DNA of 64,000 nucleotides from Warburgia ugandensis. Taxonomy: Eukaryota > Streptophyta > Magnoliopsida > Canellales > Canellaceae. Of this stretch, positions 44,070 through 54,500 are shown piece after piece. The position numbers and the translations under genes are program-made. Where the stretch lies: contig CP141127.1 in assembly GCA_035236585.1 (NCBI GenBank), forward strand, positions 61,919,495 through 61,983,494, written 5' to 3'. Positions within the stretch are counted from its first letter, which is position 1; every line of letters starts with the position of its first letter. Below the pieces are notes generated by a model. That model was not told the DNA's origin and made no database searches. It was given only the letters and a program-made list of their open reading frames with translations.

Positions 44070-46690
44070 AATGGACAAATATGCTTGAATGATTGTAGTA
44101 AGAACATCAAAGAATATGAGGAGGGAATAGAAAAGTTGATAGAGTTCACACTTAGGGTAGGTGGTGATTGTAATAGCATGTGTTGTCCATACTCGAACTG
44201 TGGAAACTTGAAAAAAGTAACTATAGGGGTGTTGAGAGAACACTTGTGCTTCAATGGAATCGATGAAAGCTATCGCTCATGGATTTGGAATGGAGAAGAA
44301 CTTTTGCATAGGCCCTCGACAAGGCTTGAAGATATGAAAACAATATATGAAGTGTAGTAGATGGTACAACTACACTAATGTTTCAAGATGCATAAGATGA
44401 CTTTTAGGACAACCTTGAAAATTTTCATACTATATTAGAGAAAGCTGATGAGTTGTTGTACCCTGAGTGTAAAGATTATACCAAGTTGTTAGTAGTGGTG
44501 GAACTTTATAACGTGAACTCAAGATTTGATTTTTTTTATCAAGGTTTTACATAAGTCTTGAAAGTAGTGGGTAAGATGCAATTGAAGGATAATAAATTGG
44601 CAAGGTCCACATGTGAGGCAAAGAAAACCCTAGCTATGCTAGGGTTGATGTATGATAAAATACATGTGTGTCCCAATGATTGTACCTTGTACCAAAAGGA
44701 GCACAAAGATAAAACTACTTGCCCAACTTGTGGACAATCAAGATGTAAGTTAAAAAATAATTCAACTGAGACAGTTATAGACATTCATGCAAAGGATCTA
44801 TGTTATTTATCCCTTATTCCTAGCTTCAAAAGAATGTTTCGTATTACAGAAACAACAAGGAAATTAGTATGACATGCTAAGGACAAAGTAGCTTTTCATC
44901 CCAATATGGAAGCTTGTATACTTCATGTGACCTAATTTTGATAAAGAACTTAGAAACCTATGACTTGCATTATTTGTAAATGGGATTAGTCCTCATGGTT
45001 TTGTGAGTAGCAAGTATAGTTATTGGCCTGTTATAGTAGTTTGTAACAACCTCCCACCATTTTTATGCATGAAGAGGAAGTTCATGATGTTAACTATATT
45101 GATATTGACTCCAAAGTAGGTAGGGAATGACAATGATATGTACTAAGCTCCCTTAATTGATGCTCTTAACACATTATGGGATGTAAGTGTTGAAGCATAT
45201 GACACATATAAGAAAGAGTCGTTCACCTAAAGGATATATTATTGTGCACAATAAGCGACTTCCCTATGTATGGTAATTTTTCTGGATGCATCATGAAGGG
45301 ATATAATGCTTGTCATATCTGTAGTGATCAAACATGTGCCGTATGGCTTAAACATGGTAGGAAAATGGCATTCCTTTGCCACAAAAGATGGTGGCACAGA
45401 GACCATCTATATCATTTTAAGAAGGGAGAATAACATTAGTGTAGGGATGACACCTCCAAAGATGTTGATAAGATGACAAGTATTGGAGTAGGTTAAAAAC
45501 ATTAATGTCCTGGGGGGAAAGAAGAAATCAAGTAAACATGTAGGTAAAAGAAGTTGTTGAAAGAAGAAATCAATATTCTTTTGGTTTGATACTGGAAATC
45601 ACTACATCTATGACATGTGCTTGATGCCATACACATTGAGAAGAATGTGTGCGAAAGCTTGACTAGTATCTTGCTTGACATTTGAGGAAAAACAAAAGAT
45701 GGAATTGTAGCTTGAATGGATCTTATGAAGATGGGTTTCAAGAGGGGGTTGCATCCATAGGATAGGGGCAGTCGAGGAACATACTTGCTTAGAGCAAATT
45801 ATACGCTCGATAGAGAAGCAAGAAGAATAGTGTGTAAAACCTGTCCGAGCTCAAAGTCCTAGATGACTACTCTTCAAACTTTGAAAACATTGTCTCCATG
45901 GAAGAGTTGAAATTGTTAAGGATGAAGTCCCACAATTGTCATGCATTAATGCAACAACTCCTACCTGTAGCAATACATTCGATGTTACTAGAAAAAGTTA
46001 AGGGAGATATTATAAAAATTTTCTATTTTTTTAATGCTTTGTTCAAGAAGGAGGTGAATGTTCCAAAATTACAAGAAATTCAAGGACACCTAGTGATAAC
46101 TTTATATGATCTTGAGATAATCTTCCCACCATCCTTCTTTGACATCATGGTAAACTTAACATTGCACATAATTGATGAAGGTCGCACTCTGTGGGACAGT
46201 TTACTTGTGTTTGGATGTATTGATTTGAGAGGTACATGAAAATTTTAAAAGTGTAAGTACAAAATCATAACTGGCCAGAGGGGTGTGTAGCTAAATGTTA
46301 TATTGCTGAGGAAGTAGGAGAGCTTTGCATAGAGTATTTATTAGGATTGGATGTCATTGGAATCCCAAAAAGGAAATAATTAGAAGCATTTCATGATCCT
46401 AAGGTTGGCTAACCTGTATTTATCATTGACTATAAAGAACGGGATAGGGTGCACATTTATGTGTTACGAAATGTTAATGAACTCGAACCATACATTGAGT
46501 AAGTTGATCATGCACTTAGGTAAAAATTAATTATTAATGGTTATATTTTCTTTGATCTCTATTAATTTGTGTGTTTGTGTAGTGAGCACATGAATGTCCT
46601 CAAGGCAAAGAATCCAAGTTATGTAAAGAAATAGAAGTGGCTACAATTTGAGCATTGTTGCACTTTCAATACTTGGCTTTGTCAAAAGGT
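44070..46690 (+). pseudogene. CACTA TNP2-type transposase, decayed
   Basis: The landmarks appear in the order of plant CACTA transposases. At 44085-44357 is a transposase-associated domain with IKEYEEGIEKLIEF, a Cys pair in CCPYSNCGNLKK and SYRSWIWNGEEL. At 44558-44872 is the Transposase_21 start, with MYDKIHVCPNDC and TCPTCGQSRCK zinc ligands. At 45242-45433 is a TISDFPMYGNFSGCIMKGYN block. Broken pieces run through 45560-45890. At 45898-46239 is the DUF4218 block, with MKSHNCHALMQQLLPVAI and IFPPSFFDIMVNL. Further C-terminal pieces reach 46690. Frameshifts and stops occur throughout, so no active protein is expected. Confidence 0.88.
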
Positions 46691-46835
46691 AAAATGAAAG
46701 AATTCACGAATAATAAATTACATTATATATATATAATGTCACTTGTAACATTCATATCATACTTAATTTGTGTACATATAGAGTCATGATTTGCCAAAGT
46801 ACCAGGCAATGTATATCTGAATCCTTGGGTTGAAT

Positions 46836-49744
46836 TGTGACATCTCGGGTTTTCTAACACCTTTTGACAAAATATTTTAAAATTGTGGGGCCTTGAGTTT
46901 GAAAAACTATTTAGAAACCAAAAAATGAAAAACAAGTTTCATGAGAAGACATTAAAAAAAATCCCTAGTGTCATTTTTCTTTTAAAAAATAAGGATTTTC
47001 AGAGAAAAGAATGCTACATTTCTATCAAAAATCCTGTAAAGTCTCCCTTGTAAACAACCTAATAAACACAAAATATATGAAACAAATGCTACATTTCATG
47101 CATGTGATGTAACAACCTGATAAACACAATAGATATGAAACAAGTGCTACATTTCACGCATGGGATGCAACAACTTGATAAACACAGTATATATGAAATC
47201 ACAATGGAGACTCCGTCTCCCTCCAAAATACATCCACACGCATGTCTATCATAATTAAATAAAAAGAAAAATTTTATAGTGCCAAAAGTCTAGGAATTGA
47301 ATCAACATCCCCAAGACCACTTCAATCACAACCACATCACCATAACTCCAATTTACATGTCCCCATATTCATAAAACAAAGCCATATTAAGTTAGGCATT
47401 ACATTAGTTCACAAGATCATCAACTACATTGTAAGCCTATTTGATATACCTTCCATGCCCTTCTCTTGAAATCTCTATCACAATCTTCTATTCCTGTGTC
47501 TCATTTCTTCAAGCTTGAAACATTGTAAACAATTTACAATGTCTCAGTAAACTTGTACTTGTGTAGGTGCATCATTGAAATATGAAGTTCTTGCAATTTT
47601 AAATAGAAAAGGATATAGAATCACATGTTATACACTTCGGTAAAATATGATGCATAATGAGTGGTATAATAAAACTTTGAAATCTCAATCATACTTTACA
47701 AATTTAAGACAATAGTAACCTTTGCGAGGTATTTTATAAGATATGAAAGATCACTGCAACTAATGTCATACGTCATCTCATAAATATACTCATCCAAATT
47801 GGATAGTGAATTATCATAAAAAATCAATGGATGATAAGCATTTAAACTATGAAATACTAAAATATGATTAACGTATCTCAATAAGCATATATATATATGC
47901 TGATAATACCATATGAACCTCCTCAAGGTCTTGCGAGTGTAGAAACACTCATAATCCAACCATTTGCTATTGGTCATGAGTACTCATTATAAACCTGAAA
48001 TTCCTAGGGTACCACGCACTTGCGCTATTGCTCAATATACATATGAATATCAAAATAATGGACCCTCTGTGTACCGACAAGACCCAATCAAGTCTATAGT
48101 TATCACGCCAATACTAAGACGAATAGACTCCCTACACCATGCACATGGGAAATGCGGTACACAAGGTCATGACCTACCCATGATATCATTGACCTGAATT
48201 CAGCCTTTTGTGCTCAGGTATCATATATATATATATATATATATATAAAGTTTAGGAGGGGAGATGATTAGTCCTCAACCCTCCTAGCATAGCATCCATT
48301 AGGCCACCATATGCCCTCCATAACATAATAATAGTAGGCATCATTACATACTGCCATAACATATAAAACCATAGAATTCCATGCACTAGTGAAATCATGC
48401 AAATCAATCTCATGATATAATATAATCATGTAAAAGCAACCCTGACAAGGGGTGAATATGAGGATTCCTCATTCATCATTTCATAAATCACAACTTCCAT
48501 GCAATTTCAAATACATCTGTCTATACACATTTTCAATTTAATAAAGAATTCAACATGGTCTTCCAAAATGATAAGTTGCATGAAATACAAATATACGCAC
48601 TATATAAATTAGGAATCTTTAAAAATCTTGATTTTTATTATTTTCAAACATGATAGAATAGTCATCAATTGTTTTCATATTTCTCAAAAGCATCTCCAAA
48701 AATCTCTATTTTTACTATTTTCAAACATGGTAGAATAATCATTAATAGTCTCCATGTTTAACAAAAGCATATCGATGTTAAAACTACCTTCCTTCCTCAC
48801 TGTGCTTCACGATTTAGTTATATCCCTCCTTTAATCATTTCATCAATCAACTTGTCCATATTCTAGATTCCTTGTCAATGTCAAGTTGTATATTAATAAT
48901 TACAAAATAAATCTATTCTAACTCTAATTTGATAGTCCAGATCATCTGTTAATCATGGATTCTATAAGTTTTAGTGATTCATTGCTAATCAACCACCAAA
49001 ATGACACAATCTCAATTGTTTGGTTGATGATTTGCATTTCCATCTATGGTTCACTGATTCAACTTCTATCATAGATTACCAAATTTGAGTATTTTTACTA
49101 ATTTAAGATCAGGGAATACATTGGTGGCATTTGATAATAGATAAGCGTGCCCAAGTCCTTATTTCTTTATTGTCTAAATGTACAATTGAGATTATTTGAT
49201 GAATTTCCATCTAGATCTTTCAATTTTTATCATATACTTGTTAATCTAGTGTTTTAGAACTCATATGTGGCATCTGATCATCGATTATACATTAAGAAGT
49301 CACTACTTGAATAGTGACAAATCGGACAGCTATGATTATTTGATGGTTTTCTAGCTTCGATGGACAATCATAGTTAGATTTGAGCTACATCAAGTATGTA
49401 TTTACTTATTTCTAAGTTTGGATTAAGAAATGGATGGCTGGATCATTTAAAAGACTAAATTTAGCATAAAATCATACGAATCTACAAAATATCTCAAATC
49501 AAGAATAGGGTTTTATAGATCTTACCTCCTGGGAGTGTTTTTGTGCTGTCCCCTTCCTAGATGAGCTACATCAAGTATGTATCAACATGTACTTTTCATT
49601 TTTGATAGTTTTGAGTTCAAATTTTCAATTTTCAAAGGGATCACTTTCATGGAACTTAATTTTACTAAATTCCATTCTTGATTTTCATCTTAATTAAAAT
49701 ATAATATAATGTATGAAAAGGAAATCAAAATTGTGGTTTGTTAC
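46836..49744 (-). repeat. 3' LTR of Tekay-like element
   Basis: A 2.9-kb LTR bounded by TG and CA. Its first 650 bp align with 53898-54495. It contains a three-unit 58-bp tandem repeat (47053-47202) and a TA microsatellite (48223-48247). Confidence 0.78.
47053..47202. repeat. 58-bp tandem repeat in the LTR
   Basis: Units start at 47053, 47111 and 47169, each beginning AACAAC(C/T)T and containing ATAAACACA and a TACATTTCA(T/C)GCATG-like part. The last unit is partial. The right LTR has only about one unit at the matching place (54120-54180). Confidence 0.88.
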
Positions 49745-49790
49745 ATTCTCCCCCTTATAGGAATTTCGTCCTCAAAATTTTATCCACGTT
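49745..49790 (-). other. Polypurine tract and pol 3' end
   Basis: On the minus strand this reads AATTTTGAGGACGAAATTCC, then a G-rich purine run (GGGGGAGAA) directly before the LTR. It translates to NFEDEIPIRGRM and a stop, the typical end of Tekay-like gypsy polyproteins. Confidence 0.8.
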
Positions 49791-50078
49791 ATCTTCAGAT
49801 GATTCTAAAAGCATTCTCATCTCACAAAATACAATAATCATCCCAATAATTCCAAAGTTAGCATTATTAAGTGGGCAATTTTATCATGTCATCTCATCAT
49901 ATATTAACTCATCGTATAGATGATACACTTCAAATCATCTTGAATCAACAATTCATAATATACTTAGAACACATCTTAATTACATATAATGTAATTAGCA
50001 TAAACGAACTTCCATCCAAGATTTTACCTATCTATATACAACATTACTATAGGTAAAATTATCATATCAATAAAAATC

Positions 50079-50268
50079 AGAGCATCTCAGCTCACCAGTA
50101 GACAAATCTTTGCCAAATCTATTATAGAGCACATCAGCTCACCAATAGGCAATCTATGTCAATAAAAAACAGAGCATATAAACTCACCAATAGGCAATCA
50201 TATGACAATCAAAACCAAAGCATATAAGCTCACTAATAGGAAAATATATGCTAATTAGAATCAATCCA
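50079..50268. repeat. Four-copy tandem array, about 46-bp unit
   Basis: Four units each begin (A/G)AGCA and contain GCTCACCA(A/G)TAGGCAA-like cores, separated by AT-rich tails. The array lies in the internal region between pol end and reverse transcriptase, where pol domains are missing. Confidence 0.8.
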
Positions 50269-51119
50269 TAGCATGATCATACTGTAAGCATCTAGAAGCC
50301 TACCGCCTAGAAGCCTGCTAGTGCCTCTCACACCCGCTCTCATCGGCCGCCCTCTTAGGCTGCCATCATTGGCAACTCACAAGTATAGATTGTAAATTAA
50401 ATTCTAATTACACATAAGAAAACATTCTCATACAAAACATGCATTGTTGTCATAACTCTCATCTAGGTAGAAATTAAGTTTTCATATGTATTATAAAAAC
50501 AACAATTATCATAGACCTATACCATTGCTATTATGGAGAACTCAATAAACCAGCAATAGTAGTTCACAAGACTGAGGAAACTATGAATCTAGTCACAAAT
50601 TTGGCTAATCCCAGTGCATCAGAGTCTCAATAATTGCCTCTTTGCCAATTAAGGTATCATGGTTAGAGAAATTCACCTACTTCAACTATAACCCACACTG
50701 ACAAATATTCGCAAACAATTGATGAGTTGGTAAGATACTCAAGCAATGCACATAGATTTCTGGTGCTCCTCCATGCTCAAGGGTTATATAAGAACGTCAT
50801 CCACTAATACAATCATGACTCATATAAGTAACATTTGAAAACTTGATCCATCGTATCCATGGATACTGTCAGTGCATTGGTCCCACAAATTGGTACCACC
50901 CATAACTCATAGCAATCATAAGAAGTCTTAGAAAACATCTTAAAGAAACCTTCCTCCCAAACTCGATATTAGATCGATCTTGTAAACCACCTACACTATT
51001 CATAGCTAATCAAATAGACCATCAATACATGATAGGAAATATTGGTTCTTCACCGTAGTACTATCTGACTAGAGATAATCTATGCATAGTAGTAAAGATC
51101 TCAAGAAGAGGACTAGAGC

Positions 51120-51345
51120 ACTCTATGAAGACCCACTAGGTTTGTTAAACTCTCGTCAAGTAACTCTTATAGTTGAAACTCCTCTAGGTCAACTAGGGCC
51201 ATCCTGTATAGCACATTGAAAAATAATGCTATACCTGGTGTCAAATCAATATGAAAATCAATCTCCTACGGTGGAAATCCTAAAAGCTCCTCAGGAAAGA
51301 TGTCTTCAAACTCTCGCACATTATTTATGTGCTCAATCTGTGGCC
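51120..51345 (-). pseudogene. Gypsy reverse transcriptase, N-terminal relic
   Basis: The minus strand reads VREFEDIFPEELLGFPP, then EIDFHIDLTPG and YRMALVDLEE, the lead-in to the gypsy reverse transcriptase domain. A decayed ELLDESLTNL-like stretch follows. The catalytic YVDD part was not found and has probably been deleted. Confidence 0.8.
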
Positions 51346-51529
51346 ACTCTGTGTCCTCTATTGTCACATAAACAAGGGAGACTTGGCACACTCTAAAAAA
51401 GTCCTACATTGCCTTCAAGGTAGAAATAACACAAACCTTAGAGATTCCCCTTCTTCCATGAGAATGAGGTCACTAACTGTTCATGTATACTAAAAGTAAC
51501 CTTCTCTTCATAGCAATCAATTGTTACCT

Positions 51530-51740
51530 AGTAAGTAGTTAGCCAATCTATCTCAAGGATGACTTCATAATCAACCATATCGAGTAGGATGACATCATCG
51601 TTCATCATCTCACTCGCTATGTCCACAGATGTCCCATGAAGGTACTCACTAGCCTCAAATAACTCTCCTGCTAGAGTCATAACATATATACAGTCATGTC
51701 CAAGCAGGATGCCAACACATAAAATAAAAGAATGACTAGA
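51530..51740 (-). pseudogene. Gypsy aspartic protease relic
   Basis: The minus strand reads LIDPGSSHSFIL, where the active family motif is (L/V)-(I/V)-D-(S/T)-G, so the catalytic triad is changed to DPG. It continues to VILLDMVDYEVILEIDWLTTY, matching the flap and C-terminal hydrophobic block. It lies upstream of reverse transcriptase in the normal order. Confidence 0.8.
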
Positions 51741-51959
51741 TCCTCAATCAAGGAGGATCCTAAAATGCCTACCAACAATCATGAAAATACTTTCCAACAC
51801 CTAGCTCGACGCCTGTACCTTCCTCAAAGTAATGACAGAAACACATCACTGCCTATGTGGGGCCATCTCTACCCTACTCCCAACATCAATCTATTTAACT
51901 TGTTGTCCTCTAGGATAGTCTTAAAAGAAATGCCCTATCCGAGTCCCTGCAATTGTCCT

Positions 51960-52190
51960 GGTCCTAAGAGAATCTTTCTCTAACATAGAGGTGACAACTA
52001 TTGCCTTGGTCATCAAAGTGGAACATGCTATAATTACTTGGTTCCTCAATCTAGGTGTCAACTCATCAACAAATCTATCTACCACCTCCTAATTTATGGT
52101 AACGACGATAGGAGCAAACCTCCTCAGCTTATAAACCAGTTCAAATATTGTTGAATTGTTAGATTTCTCTACTCTAAAGTTACCAACGCT
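51960..52190 (-). pseudogene. Gypsy gag relic
   Basis: The minus strand reads KLRRFAPIVVTIN, then EVVDRFVDELTPRLRNQV, the C-terminal part of the retrotransposon gag capsid domain. A linker follows towards the protease. Earlier gag is not clear. Confidence 0.65.
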
Positions 52191-52266
52191 CTCTATATCA
52201 CCAGTTGCTCACAAGGTGAAGACACTGCTCTCTGTATCACCAGTTGCTCACAAGGTAAAGACATTG
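52189..52266. repeat. 39-bp tandem duplication
   Basis: Two adjacent 39-bp copies (52189-52227, 52228-52266) differ at three positions and share CACCAGTTGCTCACAAGGT. The length is a multiple of three, so the duplication would have kept the reading frame. Confidence 0.92.
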
Positions 52267-53169
52267 ATGATCATAGGCCTTCCTAATGGCCTAGTAGATA
52301 AAAGTCTTAGTAATGGAGGAACACACCCTCTTAATTGACCATCACTAGAATCCTTATAATTACATTTTCAGTGTCCTCAAATGAAATTCAAATTAAGATT
52401 TGAGCTAAAAATCCTAAAAGGACTAGGTAGCATCTTCTCTCAATTATAGTAGCCATATGCTAGGGTATTTTGATACTTACAAAGACTCATAATAGTATAT
52501 CATGTTCTATGGATTTTGAACTCTTCAAATAATTCTCTACTTTAGGAATTCATTGATAATCATGTCTAAAATTTATGATTATGTTATCATCATAAATCAA
52601 ACATTTTCATATAGATTAGCATTAGAACCTTCTAGTATCCATGCTTTCATTAGGTTTCCATTAGGATTACCAACATTTTCATACCGATGTCAAAATTCTC
52701 TTATCCATATAATAGTTCATTCATTGTGTTCATATTCAGATCCTTTTACTTAATACACTTGTATAATTGGTACTTTTTGAGCCAAAGGCAATTAAACGGC
52801 AAATGTCAGATACTCCCATATACTATAATGTCTAAATAAACCTTTTTTTTTTCCATTCCTTCTAATATCATAAGAAATCACTTGAACTTATTCACTAAGT
52901 TTTCTGTATTCATGCTTCAATTCTCCACCCATTTACTGATCTTTCTTATCATTTAGTAATCATCCTTATATAATAGTTGTTATATCCTCTAAGCATTATG
53001 CATCTCCAAGTCATAACTAGAACTCTCAAGAATCATTAAATAGGTATTTACTTCTCAATGATATCTAGTTGTTAGTATTTTAGTATATATAAGGAATAAC
53101 TCATTTTCACCACTTTGATCAATAATTCATTTACAATAGTAGGTCAAATTGCCACTAATTTTCATAATA

Positions 53170-53307
53170 TTGAAATTTTATCCATAGAATATATCCACTA
53201 CATGTACATACTAATGTTGTAATTCTCTTCATTTTCTTGAGTTCTCTTCCATTGTGACTTGTACACTCTGGCTTGAAATTTTATCCATAGAATATATCCA
53301 CTACATG
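53170..53307. repeat. 35-bp direct repeat in the leader
   Basis: A perfect 35-bp sequence containing CCATAGAATATATCCACTAC occurs at 53170-53204 and 53273-53307, with 68 bp between copies. It lies in the leader between gag and the primer-binding site. Confidence 0.92.
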
Positions 53308-53882
53308 GACACTCATCGTCAAAATTAAAACTTCAACCCTTAGAAGGTTGTCCATGTGAATAGATCTATCAACTGACAAAGTTTTCATTTAGATATACTA
53401 ATTTTATACTCTTATACTATTATTCTTTACTCTAAGAACTATACTAATTTTATAAGAGTACTCTTACTCATCCAGGACTTAAAATCTATTATTTTCTTAG
53501 AACTTACCAACCTTGGTGGGTTGCATTTGTTTTTACATTCGTCCACATTGCCCATACTAGTTATTCATATAACTCATATCTATGCAACTCATTCTCTCTT
53601 GATTGACTATATATGACTTTTGGACTTGTTGGACTGGCTGTAATAGGAGTGACTAAGCTCTAAGAGAGTTCCTTAGAACTCTTATAACTAGCATAGCTCC
53701 CACTCCCCAAGTGATGTGGGACTAACTCTTAGAGTCAACCTCGAACATCAGCACCCCTGAACATCAGTCTATTTTCAACTAGAACTGCTGAGGCCTGGCA
53801 CCACTAGGCCTCCTCATCTACACTTAGGGGACCTGTGTCCTTGTAGACCATGAGTGGCTAGTCCACAATCATGAAGGACACT

Positions 53883-53897
53883 GGCTTTAATACTAAC
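53883..53897 (-). other. Primer-binding site
   Basis: The plus strand reads GGCTTTAATACTAAC, a mutated form of the complement of the Met-tRNA site (GGCTCTGATACCA). It is directly left of the right LTR. Confidence 0.7.
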
Positions 53898-54500
53898 TAT
53901 GACATCCTGGGTTTTTATAACACTTTTTCACAAAATCTTTTGCAATTGCAGGACCGTAAGTTTGAAAAACTATTTTGAAATCAAATAGCGGAAAACATGT
54001 TTCATGGGAAGACCTTAAAAAAATCTCGAGTGTCATTTTTCTTTTAAAAAAATAAGAATTTTCAAATAAATGAGTGCTAATTTCTACTGAAAATCTGGTA
54101 TAGTCTCCCTTGTATTTTGGGCCCAGTACATTTCACACATGCGATGTGACAACCTAATAAACATAGTATATTTGAAATCACAAAGGAAACTCCATCTCCC
54201 TCCAAAATACATCCACAAACACATATCTATTCACATTTAAATAAAAAGAAACATTTTATAGTGCTAAAAGGCAGGGAATTGAACCAACATCCCCAAGACC
54301 ACTCTAATCACAACCACATCACCATAACTCCAATTTACATGTCCATGTGTCCATAAAACAAAGTCATATTAAGTTAAACATTACATCAGTTCACAAGATC
54401 ATCAACTACATTGCAAACCTATTTGATATACCTTTCATGCCCTTCTCTTGAGATTTCTATCATAATCTTTTGCTCATGTGTCTCATTTCTTCAACCCTAA
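53898..54500 (-). repeat. 5' LTR of Tekay-like element, visible part
   Basis: It starts TATGACATCCTGGG (TG mutated to TA) and aligns with the left LTR to about 54495 (CTCATTTCTTCAA). Beyond that the two sequences differ, so the LTR is truncated or rearranged here and its outer end and target-site copy were not found. Confidence 0.7.

Larger units (their letters stand above)
41801..46835 (+). mobile_element. CACTA (En/Spm-like) DNA transposon, left part
   Basis: The sequence CACTACTACATAGG at 41801 fits a CACTA terminal inverted repeat. Hairpin-rich subterminal repeats follow (41840-42190, 42575-42665, 43450-43590), then a broken transposase gene in plus orientation (44070-46690). The element is cut at 46835 by insertion of an LTR retrotransposon. 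Its right terminus was not found further along. If the left end is intact, the 3-bp target site would be ATA (41798-41800). Confidence 0.75.
46836..54500 (-). mobile_element. Tekay-like Ty3/gypsy retrotransposon
   Basis: The left LTR starts TGTGACATCTCGGG (46836) and ends TTTGTTACA (49744). Next comes TTCTCCCCCTTATAGG, a minus-strand polypurine tract, and the antisense of a pol end reading NFEDEIP. Relics of reverse transcriptase, protease and gag follow in minus-strand order. A primer-binding site lies at 53883-53897, then the right LTR. The element sits within the CACTA transposon, just after its transposase relic. Much of pol is missing: only about 1.4 kb separates the polypurine tract from the start of reverse transcriptase. 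It is the same family as the element at 1166-6686. Confidence 0.82.

Noticed and set aside
50079-50268. CRISPR-like array
   Set aside because: The units are contiguous, diverged and lack unique spacers, and the genome is a plant. The same holds for the arrays at 4573 and 47053.
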